A stretch of DNA of 64,000 nucleotides from an uncultured Christensenella sp. (GCA_949290515.1 CASERZ010000012.1:16138-80137), one strand, 5' to 3'. Counted from the stretch's first letter, positions 1-10,044 are shown. Notes: generated from the sequence alone by a model not told the origin. Program-made: numbers and translations.

Positions 1-2
1 TA

Positions 3-263
3 AATTACCTCAAGTCCAGCCGTAAAAAAGTGCTTTCTCTCGATGAGAATATCGACGTCGAGGCAAAACACTCAGAGACGGATGAGATAGAGGAATTACA
101 GGAGCTACCCGAATTCGACAGGAGCGTAATATATCTATATTATTACGAGGGATATAGTATAAAGGAGATAGCTAAAATAACAGGCAAGAGCGCGAACTCA
201 ATCAATATAAGGTTGTTCAGAGCGCGCGAAAAACTCAAAACTCTCTTGGAGGAAAGAAGATAA
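3..263 (+). CDS. ECF-type RNA polymerase sigma factor, 3' part
   Basis: Only the C-terminal part is in the window; the frame is open to the left edge, so the apparent GTG at 30 is internal. The visible product ends with a sigma-70 region 4 helix-turn-helix: an acidic linker, then a segment rich in EFDRSVIYLYYYEGYS and KEIAKITGKSANSINIRLFRA, which matches the region that contacts the -35 element in extracytoplasmic-function sigma factors. It would direct RNA polymerase to a small regulon, probably including its own operon. The stop codon overlaps the start of the next gene (TAATG), so the two are translationally coupled, the usual arrangement of a sigma factor and its membrane-bound partner. 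Family assignment is firm; the stimulus is unknown. Confidence 0.9.
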   Translation, partial: NYLKSSRKKVLSLDENIDVEAKHSETDEIEELQELPEFDRSVIYLYYYEGYSIKEIAKITGKSANSINIRLFRAREKLKTLLEERR

Positions 264-2509
264 TGGAAAGGCAATGTCTGTATACCGACAAGATGTCGGA
301 GCTAAAACTCAATAACCAGGCAAAAGACAGAATTTTGCAAAATCTGTATAATATAGAAACTGCAAGAGAGGAAAAGAAGGCTCTTAGCAAATCCAGACCT
401 TTGGTAAAGCGCGCGTCGTTCTGGATACCGCTCACTTCCGCACTTTGCGTAGTGATACTTGCGATAAGCATAATTGCGGCGGCGTTAGCTCCGACGGAGC
501 AACCTCTTCCGCATGTATATACCGTAGAAAATCCGATTTCTTCAAGTGACAGAATATACTTGACGGGAGTAGTGCAAAACGCGCAATATCTACCGGAGGT
601 CAGCGCTTTGACTAGCGTAGATTCGAGCGAGGCGCAAATATCGCTTGCGTCGGACGGCTCATCTACAAGCAAGTATCCCGCAGGGGCAGACCCTACCGAT
701 ATGTATTTCGAGGTTGACGGCGAAACTTTGCGTATGACGGAAGATATAGCGCAAACGCTTCTCAATGCGCTGGCAACCAATTCGTCGCAAAAAGAAAACG
801 ACGTATGGTCGATTGAAAATATCCGAAAAGAAATATCGTTTATGATGGATATAATTCCCGGCTACGACCAGTGGTTTTATTTGTCGGGCAAAATGTCCTA
901 TGTGCAGAACTACAGCGATTATCTGGGTTGTACCTACAAGCTCAGCTACGATGAGCAGACGGGAGAGATAAATATGACCAGAGTAACGTACAGCAGGCTT
1001 GATTTGTACGATATGGATGACAGGTATCTGTATCTTGACGAAAGCATAAAAGTGGTTCTCAACGTAAAATACTACAAAAACGACGAAGGCAAAGACGTAG
1101 TGGAATGCAGTACCGTGAAATATTTCGAATACGGCGGCGAAAGCTATCTGTATTCTGTAGAGGTACTTAAGAATACCGCCAATGAGTCTGCATCCAAGCT
1201 ATCTATATACAATATATTCGAGCGTCCTCTCAACGAGTTGTTTTATCTTCCCGACAGCCCGAACGGAAATTTTGTAAGAGAAGTTTTTGCAATACAGGAT
1301 TATTTGCCTTACGGCAAAGTCGTCAACTATCGGCAGATAGACTATTCCGAAGATAGTGTATCGGTATTCAAAATGGATAAGGTATTGTCTTCGGAGCTCG
1401 AAGATAATCAGAAGTCGGAACTTACTTTCTATGAGTGCAACGGCGAGGACGCGATTCTCTGGGACGGTGTGTGGGACTATTACGACGAAGAGAGCGAAAG
1501 CGAAAAGCGTCTCGGCATGGCTGCTGCCTCGCACACGGGGATTTACGTAGACGGCTACGAAATATACGCCGCGCCGACAGGAATAGGGGCAATAACCGCT
1601 TCTGAGCACAACGTTTTCCGAGTAGGACGTCTGTGCTCGAGTTGCAACAGTATCTACGGTTACGATTATACCGACACTGTCAAATACTGTCCTCATGTCA
1701 GAAGCGTGGACGAGGTAACTCGAAAATCGGTTTCCAAGACGGTAAACAAAGGCGGAATTTATACCGCAGAGGACAGCGAGAAGACTGTTTTGGCGGCACA
1801 GCTTGAAAAATTTTATCTCAATATCAACGGCGTATCCAAAGATTTTGTCGAGTCTGCGCATGGAGAAAACGCTTTCGAGAAATCGGTAGACGAATACACT
1901 GCTTCGATAGTCGAGTATTATATAGACGAAGTAATGAACCTTGAAGAAATCGAGAGCGACGTATCGGACAGCTTGAGTAAAAGTGAAGTAATCGATGACG
2001 AAAAGATGAGCGAGATTATGGACGGTTTACTGCTCGGTATAAAGGATATGGAAAGCATAGGCAGCGTAACTTACGGCGAAACGTGTACGGTACATTACGA
2101 CGTAACCGTAACTCTCAACGGCGTCGAGGTCGATGCAGACAAGAAATACTATCTCGCGCTTTACACCGACAACAATGACGATAAGAATATAAACGGAACG
2201 GTAATAGCCGAGAAGGAAATCGATTTGACTGCTCAAAGAGTATACAACATAAACGGCTCGTTCGATTATATGGATATTGTCAAAAAGACTGACGTTTCCA
2301 AGATTGACTCGCGCCTCAGCGGCTCGGTTTACGTGGGAATAATAAGCTACGACGGCGACGGTAACGTCGTAAGAGAAACGACTAACAGACAGTTCCGCTT
2401 GCAAAGCGAGAGAATCAAGTACGTCGCGTCGTACAAAAAGGACGGTAAAAAGCTCTTTTACTCGTTTACGGCTACATCGTATCTGAGTTATCGCATCAGC
2501 ATTATTTAG
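263..2509 (+). CDS. Single-pass membrane protein, likely sensor/anti-sigma partner
   Basis: A 748-residue protein with a basic cytoplasmic N-terminus (about 50 residues), one membrane segment at about residues 53-76, and a large extracytoplasmic part. The ATG overlaps the sigma factor stop by one base, which strongly suggests it regulates that sigma factor, as anti-sigma proteins of the RsgI/RsiX type do; this role is inferred from position and topology, since I recognise no zinc-binding anti-sigma motif at the N-terminus. Near residues 458-475 there is a CxxC pair followed by CPH, possibly a small metal-binding knuckle in the outer part. The remainder is acidic and tyrosine-rich and I cannot assign a family. 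A hairpin at 2630-2653 ends the unit. Confidence 0.6.
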   Translation: MERQCLYTDKMSELKLNNQAKDRILQNLYNIETAREEKKALSKSRPLVKRASFWIPLTSALCVVILAISIIAAALAPTEQPLPHVYTVENPISSSDRIYLTGVVQNAQYLPEVSALTSVDSSEAQISLASDGSSTSKYPAGADPTDMYFEVDGETLRMTEDIAQTLLNALATNSSQKENDVWSIENIRKEISFMMDIIPGYDQWFYLSGKMSYVQNYSDYLGCTYKLSYDEQTGEINMTRVTYSRLDLYDMDDRYLYLDESIKVVLNVKYYKNDEGKDVVECSTVKYFEYGGESYLYSVEVLKNTANESASKLSIYNIFERPLNELFYLPDSPNGNFVREVFAIQDYLPYGKVVNYRQIDYSEDSVSVFKMDKVLSSELEDNQKSELTFYECNGEDAILWDGVWDYYDEESESEKRLGMAAASHTGIYVDGYEIYAAPTGIGAITASEHNVFRVGRLCSSCNSIYGYDYTDTVKYCPHVRSVDEVTRKSVSKTVNKGGIYTAEDSEKTVLAAQLEKFYLNINGVSKDFVESAHGENAFEKSVDEYTASIVEYYIDEVMNLEEIESDVSDSLSKSEVIDDEKMSEIMDGLLLGIKDMESIGSVTYGETCTVHYDVTVTLNGVEVDADKKYYLALYTDNNDDKNINGTVIAEKEIDLTAQRVYNINGSFDYMDIVKKTDVSKIDSRLSGSVYVGIISYDGDGNVVRETTNRQFRLQSERIKYVASYKKDGKKLFYSFTATSYLSYRISII

Positions 2510-2629
2510 CAGGTTGCCAAGCAGTATGACAAAACTGCTCAGGCGTTAATCCGTAACTCTAAACAAAACAGAAAAATGTAACATAAAAAGCATATCGGAA
2601 ATACCTGCACAACATAACTACATAACAAA

Positions 2630-2653
2630 AAGGCGTGCCGTGCGGCGCGCCTT
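2630..2653. terminator. Bidirectional intrinsic terminator
   Basis: Ten-base stem AAGGCGTGCC / GGCGCGCCTT with loop GTGC. An A run on its left flank gives a U tract for minus-strand transcripts of ktrA; the plus side ends in a weaker T-rich tail. It lies between convergent genes. Confidence 0.8.
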
Positions 2654-2674
2654 TGTCTTATTGATAACAATTTA

Positions 2675-3376
2675 CTATTCGTCTTTCTGGCTGAGTTTGT
2701 TGGCGGTAAAGCTGAGGTTTTCGATATCCTGATTGCTTCCGCCGACGACGATAATATCGTCTTCTTTGAGTATAGTATCGCCTGTAGGTGCGGTAATTAC
2801 TTCGTCGTTAGCGCGAATGATTATTAGTACGTTGACAGCGTATTCGCTTCTGAGGGCAAGCTCACCGAGATTTTTGTTTATCCATTTATCCGGGATACGG
2901 ATTTCTGCGATAGAGTAGCCCGCTACAATCTCCATATGGTTCTGAATATTGGGATTGATGAGGGTAGTCGCTACCTTGACTGCCATAGCCGCTTCGGGAT
3001 AAATGACCTGATTGACGCCTATTTTGTTTAGTACCTTGCCGTGCTTTTCGTTGTGAGCCTTTGCGATTATATTCTTTACGCCCAGCTCCTTGCATATAAG
3101 CGCGGAGATTATGGAAGCCTGTATATTGTTACCGATAGCGATAACTACGGTATCGAAGTTTTCGATAGCTACCGTGCGCAAGGTATTTTCTTCCGATACG
3201 TCGGCGACAAGCGAGTGCGTGCAGAATCCCGCTACCTCGTTTATCTTTTCTTCGTCGATATCAATGGCAAGGACTTCGTAGCCGTAGTTGTAGAGAGCCT
3301 TTGTAATCTCTGTACCGAATTTACCCAGTCCTAGCACTGCGAATTGTTGGTTTTTGGTGTGTTTGAATTTTTTCAT
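2675..3376 (-). CDS. ktrA: Potassium uptake regulatory subunit, KtrA/TrkA family
   Basis: A 233-residue soluble protein with one RCK unit: a Rossmann fold with the GLGKFG nucleotide-binding loop near residues 16-21 and the acidic LAIDID end of the second strand near 37-42, then a TrkA-C domain over roughly residues 150-225. In the family this ring-forming subunit binds ATP/ADP (and sometimes c-di-AMP in the C domain) and gates the membrane subunit. The single-RCK length fits KtrA rather than the double-RCK TrkA of enterobacteria. It is the second gene of a minus-strand operon, 31 bases after ktrB. The start is supported by AAGGAG just upstream. Confidence 0.93.
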   Translation of the reverse strand: MKKFKHTKNQQFAVLGLGKFGTEITKALYNYGYEVLAIDIDEEKINEVAGFCTHSLVADVSEENTLRTVAIENFDTVVIAIGNNIQASIISALICKELGVKNIIAKAHNEKHGKVLNKIGVNQVIYPEAAMAVKVATTLINPNIQNHMEIVAGYSIAEIRIPDKWINKNLGELALRSEYAVNVLIIIRANDEVITAPTGDTILKEDDIIVVGGSNQDIENLSFTANKLSQKDE

Positions 3377-3407
3377 AACTGAACTCCTTTTTGTGACTTC
3401 GGAAATA

Positions 3408-4808
3408 TTATACCGTTACGTTGGCTTCGGGATAACGTATTTTGCTTACCTGCTTTATGCTTCGTGTAAAGGACATAAAGAATGTAAACGCACCTATACG
3501 CCCGAGGTACATATTGAGCATTATTACTATTTTGCTTATGGGCGACAGCAGAGGCGTGACGCCAAGCGACAGTCCGCACGTTGCGTACGCGCTTATCTGT
3601 TCGAATATCAATGCGGTCATAGTCGTTTCTTCGACGTTGTTTTCGACAAGAAGAAGTACGAACATACTCGTAAGCATTACGGTAAGCGCCAAGGAAAGCA
3701 CCGTAATCGCCTTGGTAAGGGTGTTTGTGCCGATAGCCTTCATATCGACCACAAACTCTTTTTTGTTTTTGAGTGTTGCGAAGACTTGCGCGCCGAGAAT
3801 ATATACGGTGGTAACCTTGATACCGCCGCCCGTAGAGCCGGGAGCTGCGCCGACAAACATCAAAAGCATCGAAGTGCCAATCGACAAGTCGCTCATTTTC
3901 GACAAGTCGAAACTGTTGAAACCTGCGGTACGGCATGATACGGAGTGGAAATAGCTGTTGACCCACTGACCGAAAAGAGGCAGATTGCCTATTGTGTCGG
4001 GGTTGTTACGCTCGGCAATCCATATCACGAAAGCTCCGCCGAATGCAAAAATCAGCGTCATTATAATTACGATTTTCGTGTGCAAGGACAGGCGACGGAA
4101 ACGTTTGTTTTCGGATATGTCTATCAATACGATAAAACCTATGCCGCCTATGCCTATGAGCAGCGCAAGAGTGATAAGTACCAAGTAGTTATCGTTTATC
4201 GACGTGAGAGAAGTGCCTGTAAGACTCACGACGTCAAAGCCTGCGTTGCAAAAAGCGGATATGCTGTGGAATATGCCAAACCACAGAGATTTGCCGAAAG
4301 AGTATCCCTCTATGCAAAAACCAATCGTAAGCAGTATCGCACCGATAAGCTCTACCCCGAATGCAAGAATTACGATTTTGATTGCTATGGACTTGAGTTT
4401 GCCCATACCCGTGGACTGCATATCTTCGCTCATACTTACGAGACGGCGGAGAGTAAACTTTCTGCCTATCATAGAGTAGAAGAAAGATGTCAGGGTCATA
4501 AATCCCAGACCGCCAATTTGTATGAGCAATAAAATTACCACTTGACCGAAAACCGTAAAAGTGTCTGCCGTAGGAGCTACGATAAGACCTGTTACGCAAG
4601 TTGCGGAAGTGGCGGTAAACAGTGCGTCGATAAACTTGAGGTCAACTCCTTCTTTCGTAGAGAAGGGAAGCATCAGCAAAAGCGAACCGACAAGAATTAT
4701 TATAGCAAAACCCAGCAAGAGTATTCTTGCCGTGGTGAGATGTCTGAAAATGGAGTTTTTGTTGGAGCGTGTCAGTAGCGACTCGCTCAAACTAAAAGGT
4801 TTTCTCAT
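3408..4808 (-). CDS. ktrB: Potassium uptake membrane subunit, KtrB/TrkH family
   Basis: A 466-residue integral membrane protein. All four pore loops of the Trk/Ktr/HKT superfamily can be read: TSATCVTGL, ISAFCNAGFD, VSCRTAGFN and PGSTGGGIK, each carrying the selectivity-filter glycine. It moves K+ (usually with Na+) into the cell under control of KtrA. A sigma-A promoter lies at 4862-4890. The annotated ATG is 16 bases from the only good Shine-Dalgarno (GGAGGT, plus-strand 4825-4830), which is too far; an in-frame CTG at 4814-4812, ten bases from it, would add two residues and may be the true start. Confidence 0.93.
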   Translation of the reverse strand: MRKPFSLSESLLTRSNKNSIFRHLTTARILLLGFAIIILVGSLLLMLPFSTKEGVDLKFIDALFTATSATCVTGLIVAPTADTFTVFGQVVILLLIQIGGLGFMTLTSFFYSMIGRKFTLRRLVSMSEDMQSTGMGKLKSIAIKIVILAFGVELIGAILLTIGFCIEGYSFGKSLWFGIFHSISAFCNAGFDVVSLTGTSLTSINDNYLVLITLALLIGIGGIGFIVLIDISENKRFRRLSLHTKIVIIMTLIFAFGGAFVIWIAERNNPDTIGNLPLFGQWVNSYFHSVSCRTAGFNSFDLSKMSDLSIGTSMLLMFVGAAPGSTGGGIKVTTVYILGAQVFATLKNKKEFVVDMKAIGTNTLTKAITVLSLALTVMLTSMFVLLLVENNVEETTMTALIFEQISAYATCGLSLGVTPLLSPISKIVIMLNMYLGRIGAFTFFMSFTRSIKQVSKIRYPEANVTV

Positions 4809-4861
4809 AAACAGTCGTTCAGAGACCTCCCTTTACCCGCTCGCGGGTAGCTGTCTACAGT

Positions 4862-4890
4862 ATTATATATCAAATTGAGCCTTTTTGCAA
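4862..4890 (-). promoter_or_regulatory. Sigma-A promoter of ktrB-ktrA
   Basis: TTGCAA, 17-base spacer, TATAAT on the minus strand. The resulting leader is only about 50 bases and carries two small inverted repeats (CTGTAGACAG and ACCCGCGAGCGGGT) directly before the Shine-Dalgarno. The rest of 4891-5133 shows no gene; the open frame crossing it on the minus strand runs through this promoter and is rejected. Confidence 0.75.
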
Positions 4891-5133
4891 GTATTTTACT
4901 CTCTATGTCGTGACAGATGACTGCAGACATATAAAAACAACAGATTAATCGACACATATCCGCAAAAAAATGCGGCAAATATTTTTTGACAAGATTTTCG
5001 CTCAGTTGCTTAAAATGCGTCGGAAAACAGTAAGCAGAAGCCGTACTCCCTGCAAGGAAAATATTTCCTTTAATATATCCGTCTTCTTTGCTTTTCATAA
5101 ATTATTAAAGAGTGTAATATAAATCTACAATAC

Positions 5134-5162
5134 TGTACAAATTTGATTTTGTGTGATATACT
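5134..5162 (+). promoter_or_regulatory. Extended -10 promoter of the repeat-protein gene
   Basis: TGTACA, 17-base spacer, TATACT preceded by TGA (extended -10). Leader of about 80 bases to the ATG at 5250. Confidence 0.6.
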
Positions 5163-5249
5163 ATGATAGAAAGATTGCGGATAAATATCCGCATCGGATG
5201 TAGGTGAAAACAATATCATATTCATATTAAAGTTTATAGAGGAGTGAAA

Positions 5250-8200
5250 ATGTCTAAGGCTAAGGAAGTAAGAAAGGTCGATATCCCTAAGAACGAAAGA
5301 GCGATTAGGCACAACAGAATAAACAAGAAAACCGGCGCGATAATCGCCGCTATTTGTGTTATAGTCTTGGTCGCGGGAACTGTAGGATTGTGTTTTGGCG
5401 CATACGGTATCGCTGAAAAAGTATGGAACGATAAAATCGGAAACGAGGCGGGAGTGCCTTTTAACGAGCTCTTCAGCATATTCAACGGCGTAACGAAAGC
5501 GGACGAACAAGCCATTGTAACCAACAAATATTCAGAAGAGGACCTTGACGGCTTTTACGATAACCTCAAAAACAAACTGTATCTCTCCAAGGATTACGAT
5601 ATAGACATAACCAAGCTTCTCAGCGCGTTCCTTAAATCCGACGAGGGAGAGGAAAACAGCGGAGAAGGCGAGCAGGTCACGGTTACTCTCGAGGGCAGTG
5701 ACGGCTACGATTTGGTATACGTATATACTTATCCCGACGGCAGTCAGCTGAGGAGCGACGTTGCGCTTACTTCGCAAGAAATTGCCGACAACCAGGACAG
5801 TGCCGTAGAGCCTGAAGAAGGAACCGAGGACAATACAGAGGGCGAAACCGTTCAGCAGGGTACGGGTAACGAAGCATTGGATGAACTTCTTACCGAACTC
5901 GAATTTGATTTTTCCTCTCTCGAAAACTATAACGGCGAGAAGAATATTCTCGAAATATCCGACAAACAGCTTGCCGCAGTGGTAAACGCCGTTTACGCTT
6001 CGCTGTCCGATATACTTCCTCAGGTGGCAGAGATAGAAACTACTTTGGGAAGCAAGCTTGACGAAGTAATGGAAGTCAAGCAGATAGTTATCGGCGGAGA
6101 TATCATCAATCCTCAGACGGTTAAAATTAAAGTAACGTTGTCTGTAAAGGCAAGACAACTCGTTTCGAATATTGTAGACCAAAAGGGACTTCCCTCATTC
6201 ATCAAAAAGCTTGTGCCCGAAAATCTTTATGCGTCCGCAATAATTTATCCCAATGACAGCACCAAGGCAGTGCAGGCTTCAATCAATCAGATGGAAGAAG
6301 TCAATACGGATAAAATCGTCAGCATAGTAGACGTCGTTCTTAAGAAAATGGGAAACGATTTGAATATTCACGATTTGCTCGTCAGCGTAAATACCAAAGT
6401 CGTGGAATTCCTCGAAGGCTTGCAAGCTACTTTGCCTATCAACTTCGTTACGACGGGCAGCGTTAACACTTTCCCTATCGAAACTCTTATGAAGGCCCTT
6501 AAGGTAGAAGTAAGCGAACAGGCATTTCTTTACCTTATGCGCGATATCAAGCTTCCTACCGAGGAATCTTTGGGTTACGATGTTTACACGGACGAGCGCA
6601 AAGAGCGTGAGACGGGAGAGTTTGTTGACGAAATAACGACTAAATACTGCATTGACAATTCTGAGGGTATAATCACTACGACAAATACCATTGCAGACGT
6701 AATCAATCTTGCCGGCAGCGAAAACTTTTTGCAGACCGTAAATATTCAGAATCTCCAATATTACAGTGCGTATGTTGCAAATCTTTACAGAGCGCGCACT
6801 TCATACGTCGCGCTTGCCAATATGCTTACCAAATACGTCACCGACGAAAATATGCTCGGCGAACTCAAGGCGGAGATAATCACGATGTCCTATCAGACGT
6901 CAAAGTCTGTTTTAAGCGTGGACTTTAAAGTAAACGTATCGGCTATGCTCGGATTTGACGATGAAGGCACTATGTCCAATCTTATCAGACAGCTTGTGCC
7001 CGCGGAGATATTCGTGAGAGCAAACATTTGTCTTGACGAAAATCTCGGCATTGCTACGAATATGGAAGTCAATCTCGTAGGAACGGAAAAATCTCAGGAA
7101 CACCTCGCGACTTTGACCGCGCTTGCTACGACGTTCGGTATGAACGTGGAAAATCTCAATTACGAAAAAATCTGCGAGCAAATCGACAGCGGAATCAGAC
7201 AGGGCTTGCAGAAAATCAAAGACGCTACGGGATGTGACATAGTCTTTGATACGGGTGAGGCTTATATGCCCAACCTGTTTGAGATAGTCAGCGCCGACGA
7301 GAGAGTCAACGGCGATATTGCCGAGGACGAACACGTAATTACCGACGCGGAAGTGTGGGAAGTGATGAAAGGCTTGTACGATTACGAATACGTCGACGAC
7401 GGAACTTTTGTTCCTTCCGACGATATAAGCCATTTTATCGACGAGCTTTACTATAAATATTTTATCAGCGATTCTTTCAAGGACGAACTCGTTGCTTCTC
7501 AGGAGAATAATACTTTCCTCGACACTCTCAAGAAAGGCGTAGGTCAAGACTTCAGCAGCAGCAGAGTAAGATTGCAAGACAAGATAATCGAGGGCGAGGA
7601 CGGAGTTCAGACCGTAGTCGACGGCATAATGTCCAAAAACAATATCACTCCCGATTACAACGAAGCGGAAATTACCGGCAGATTCAAACCTGTGTTCTTA
7701 ATCGAAGAAATAGCTTATTTGATTAACACTCAGGACGAGATGCTCAAGAGTTTGTCTTTCCTCAAAGACCTCAAGGTGATTTACGCCTACAACAACGCTG
7801 ACGAAATGAGCCTTATCGTCGAAGGTCAGGGCAACTTGTCCGACCCCGATATGAACGCTTTGCTTCCCGAGAAAATCAACGTAAATCTCATACTCAATCT
7901 GGGAGAAATAAACGCTGACGGCACCAGAGACGATTTGCTCGTAAACGAGTTGGGCGTCAACGATATAGACAGCGTAGATGTCGATGCGCAGACTTCTATG
8001 ACCAAGCTTGACTTGCTCTTCCTGTTCATCGCAAGAATATCGAGAAACTCCGAGAGCGGCGAGCCTCAGGAAGAAATGACCGTAGAATCAGTCAGTGCGG
8101 ATATAGAAAAAGGACTCAACGAAGACGTCTACGAAGAAGACGGCGTTACGGTAAAAAACGTATGTCTGAAAAATCAGCTGCATAACGACGTATATACGGT

Positions 8201-9971
8201 AACCTTCCTCGAGAACGGAGGTTTCAGAGTAAACGAAACTATATATGAGATAGTAATCAACGAACTGTATAAACCCAAGGAGGGCGAGCCTAAACCCGAC
8301 CCGTCGGAGATACCCGAAGAAAACGATTTCAGAAACGCTATCTGCAAAATCAATAATATGCCCGATACGACGGTATACACGGCAAGCTCCAGACAGGACT
8401 ATATAATAGACCTTCTCAACGGCAACAAAGCCCTCAACGCAAACAACGCTATAGACGATATAAACAACAAATACTTCCTTATAGATTCGGCAAAATTGCC
8501 TTATGATTTTACGGGCAACGTTCTGGATTCTATCTCGGCTAAAGCGACAGATTATTCTAGGGTAATTGACGGAAGAGCTATGGCAGAATCCACATTGACC
8601 ATAGACCAGTCGCGTCCCGTAATCGACGGTTCGGAAATGCTCGTAATGCTCGAAAGCAGTATTAAGATTACGGCTAAGGGTTATGAAAACGCTGAAATGA
8701 AAGGACTTTACGTAACACGCAACTCCAATGCGCTTACGGGTGAAAAGGGAGAAATAATACTCGTATTCGACAGCCCCGTAGACAAGTCTATCGCAGAAGT
8801 CAAGTATCAGGATTTGCTGCCCGAAAAACTTGCGCTTCTCGTGGTTGTGGATATGAATAAACTTGCCATTACCGAAGTGCTTTGTACCAACGTTTACGTC
8901 AATGACCTCACTCAAAACGAGATGAATGCAATCAACGCTTTGCTCAAAAAGATTACCGAAGACGAAACGGGAACTTCCGAATCTATGGACCTCGTCGCTC
9001 TTAACAGTGAATGTTCTGATTCAGTCAAGTCCACAATGAAGGAGCTTACGGGCAATATGGAGCTTACGCTCACTGCGGGAGTAACTTCTCAGACGGGCGA
9101 CGTCAAGTCGACTACGGCGGGTTCCATAAGACTCGAGAGCGCTTACGAAATCGCTTCCGACAGACTGTCGACGCAGGATAACAGCGTAACTCCCGACGAA
9201 TTGAGAGATTTGCTCAAGGCACTCTTTGCAGAGTTTGTTCCTGAAGGCTATACAGGCGTTGCTACCGATTTGACCGATACGACAGACGAAAGTCAGAAGG
9301 ACAGCTACAATATTCTCATCAAGCCTTCTATCGAGGATATGACGGCTACTGTTTCGGGTAAGATAGGCGAGGGTAACCTGATGTCCAAAATAGATATGAT
9401 TTCGTTGGGAGCAGACTTTGGTGTAGACAGTACCGTACAGACGGCTTTCGTATCGACGCTTGCCGACGACGCTAGCGGAATATTTAATTCGCTCAGAACG
9501 GACTTTGCGCTCGACAACGGCAAAGAGTACTTCATAATCACATTCGCTATCGCCGCTTCGTCGATAATAGGCAATACGTCCCCCGACGCCGGTCAATTAA
9601 CGCTTTTACCTGAGACCATATACGCTACGTTCTGCGTAGACATCTCGTCGCAGAATACGGAAATGCACGTTGTCTACAACAAGATGAACGCTTCGCAGAC
9701 GGCATTGCTAGAAAGAATAATTGACACAAACCAAGGCGAAAACCCCGACAGCTGTATGTCAGCCGAGAAAATCGACAAGATGAAAAACGACCTTATGAAT
9801 ACCGTATTGCTTACCTATACTTATTCGAGCTACGGTACTATGGAGCTTACTCTCAGAGAAGTTTTGCTCGACGGAAGCGTAATTACGTTGCCCAACGATT
9901 TGTCCAACAGCGCGGTAGACGGCGTAGGTATGTTGACTTTTGACGTTACTAAATCAATGACGAGTATATAA
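5250..9971 (+). CDS. Very large membrane-anchored repeat protein, unknown function
   Basis: I start this at ATG 5250, five bases after AGAGGAG, rather than at the GTG six bases earlier; the product is 1573-1574 residues. A basic cytoplasmic N-terminus of about 30 residues is followed by one membrane segment (about 30-55); everything after should be outside. An acidic Glu/Gly-rich linker lies near residues 180-205. I recognise no named domain, but the sequence is internally repetitive: a short motif of the type LLPE or LVPE followed by a beta-strand and then an Asn-rich turn recurs near residues 319, 581, 869, 1187 and 1450, each followed by a helix rich in Leu and Asn, and a second motif KYF(I/L)xDS recurs between copies. 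This looks like five diverged modules of 260-320 residues, probably beta-rich. A surface or peptidoglycan-spanning role is inferred only from topology. Confidence 0.75.
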   Translation: MSKAKEVRKVDIPKNERAIRHNRINKKTGAIIAAICVIVLVAGTVGLCFGAYGIAEKVWNDKIGNEAGVPFNELFSIFNGVTKADEQAIVTNKYSEEDLDGFYDNLKNKLYLSKDYDIDITKLLSAFLKSDEGEENSGEGEQVTVTLEGSDGYDLVYVYTYPDGSQLRSDVALTSQEIADNQDSAVEPEEGTEDNTEGETVQQGTGNEALDELLTELEFDFSSLENYNGEKNILEISDKQLAAVVNAVYASLSDILPQVAEIETTLGSKLDEVMEVKQIVIGGDIINPQTVKIKVTLSVKARQLVSNIVDQKGLPSFIKKLVPENLYASAIIYPNDSTKAVQASINQMEEVNTDKIVSIVDVVLKKMGNDLNIHDLLVSVNTKVVEFLEGLQATLPINFVTTGSVNTFPIETLMKALKVEVSEQAFLYLMRDIKLPTEESLGYDVYTDERKERETGEFVDEITTKYCIDNSEGIITTTNTIADVINLAGSENFLQTVNIQNLQYYSAYVANLYRARTSYVALANMLTKYVTDENMLGELKAEIITMSYQTSKSVLSVDFKVNVSAMLGFDDEGTMSNLIRQLVPAEIFVRANICLDENLGIATNMEVNLVGTEKSQEHLATLTALATTFGMNVENLNYEKICEQIDSGIRQGLQKIKDATGCDIVFDTGEAYMPNLFEIVSADERVNGDIAEDEHVITDAEVWEVMKGLYDYEYVDDGTFVPSDDISHFIDELYYKYFISDSFKDELVASQENNTFLDTLKKGVGQDFSSSRVRLQDKIIEGEDGVQTVVDGIMSKNNITPDYNEAEITGRFKPVFLIEEIAYLINTQDEMLKSLSFLKDLKVIYAYNNADEMSLIVEGQGNLSDPDMNALLPEKINVNLILNLGEINADGTRDDLLVNELGVNDIDSVDVDAQTSMTKLDLLFLFIARISRNSESGEPQEEMTVESVSADIEKGLNEDVYEEDGVTVKNVCLKNQLHNDVYTVTFLENGGFRVNETIYEIVINELYKPKEGEPKPDPSEIPEENDFRNAICKINNMPDTTVYTASSRQDYIIDLLNGNKALNANNAIDDINNKYFLIDSAKLPYDFTGNVLDSISAKATDYSRVIDGRAMAESTLTIDQSRPVIDGSEMLVMLESSIKITAKGYENAEMKGLYVTRNSNALTGEKGEIILVFDSPVDKSIAEVKYQDLLPEKLALLVVVDMNKLAITEVLCTNVYVNDLTQNEMNAINALLKKITEDETGTSESMDLVALNSECSDSVKSTMKELTGNMELTLTAGVTSQTGDVKSTTAGSIRLESAYEIASDRLSTQDNSVTPDELRDLLKALFAEFVPEGYTGVATDLTDTTDESQKDSYNILIKPSIEDMTATVSGKIGEGNLMSKIDMISLGADFGVDSTVQTAFVSTLADDASGIFNSLRTDFALDNGKEYFIITFAIAASSIIGNTSPDAGQLTLLPETIYATFCVDISSQNTEMHVVYNKMNASQTALLERIIDTNQGENPDSCMSAEKIDKMKNDLMNTVLLTYTYSSYGTMELTLREVLLDGSVITLPNDLSNSAVDGVGMLTFDVTKSMTSI

Positions 9972-9998
9972 AAACGTATTGAAAATTTATAAAATTGT

Positions 9999-10027
9999 TG
10001 GACATTTTAAAAATTTAGTTATATAAT
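9999..10027 (+). promoter_or_regulatory. Sigma-A promoter of the pfkB-type operon
   Basis: TGGACA, 17-base spacer, TATAAT. The transcript should begin near 10034 and immediately enter the hairpin at 10045-10071. Confidence 0.65.
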
Positions 10028-10044
10028 ATCAATACTAATTTGTC

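Noticed and set aside
4805..5098. 97-codon minus-strand frame upstream of ktrB
   Set aside because: It runs through the ktrB promoter and leader, has no Shine-Dalgarno and no recognisable protein features.
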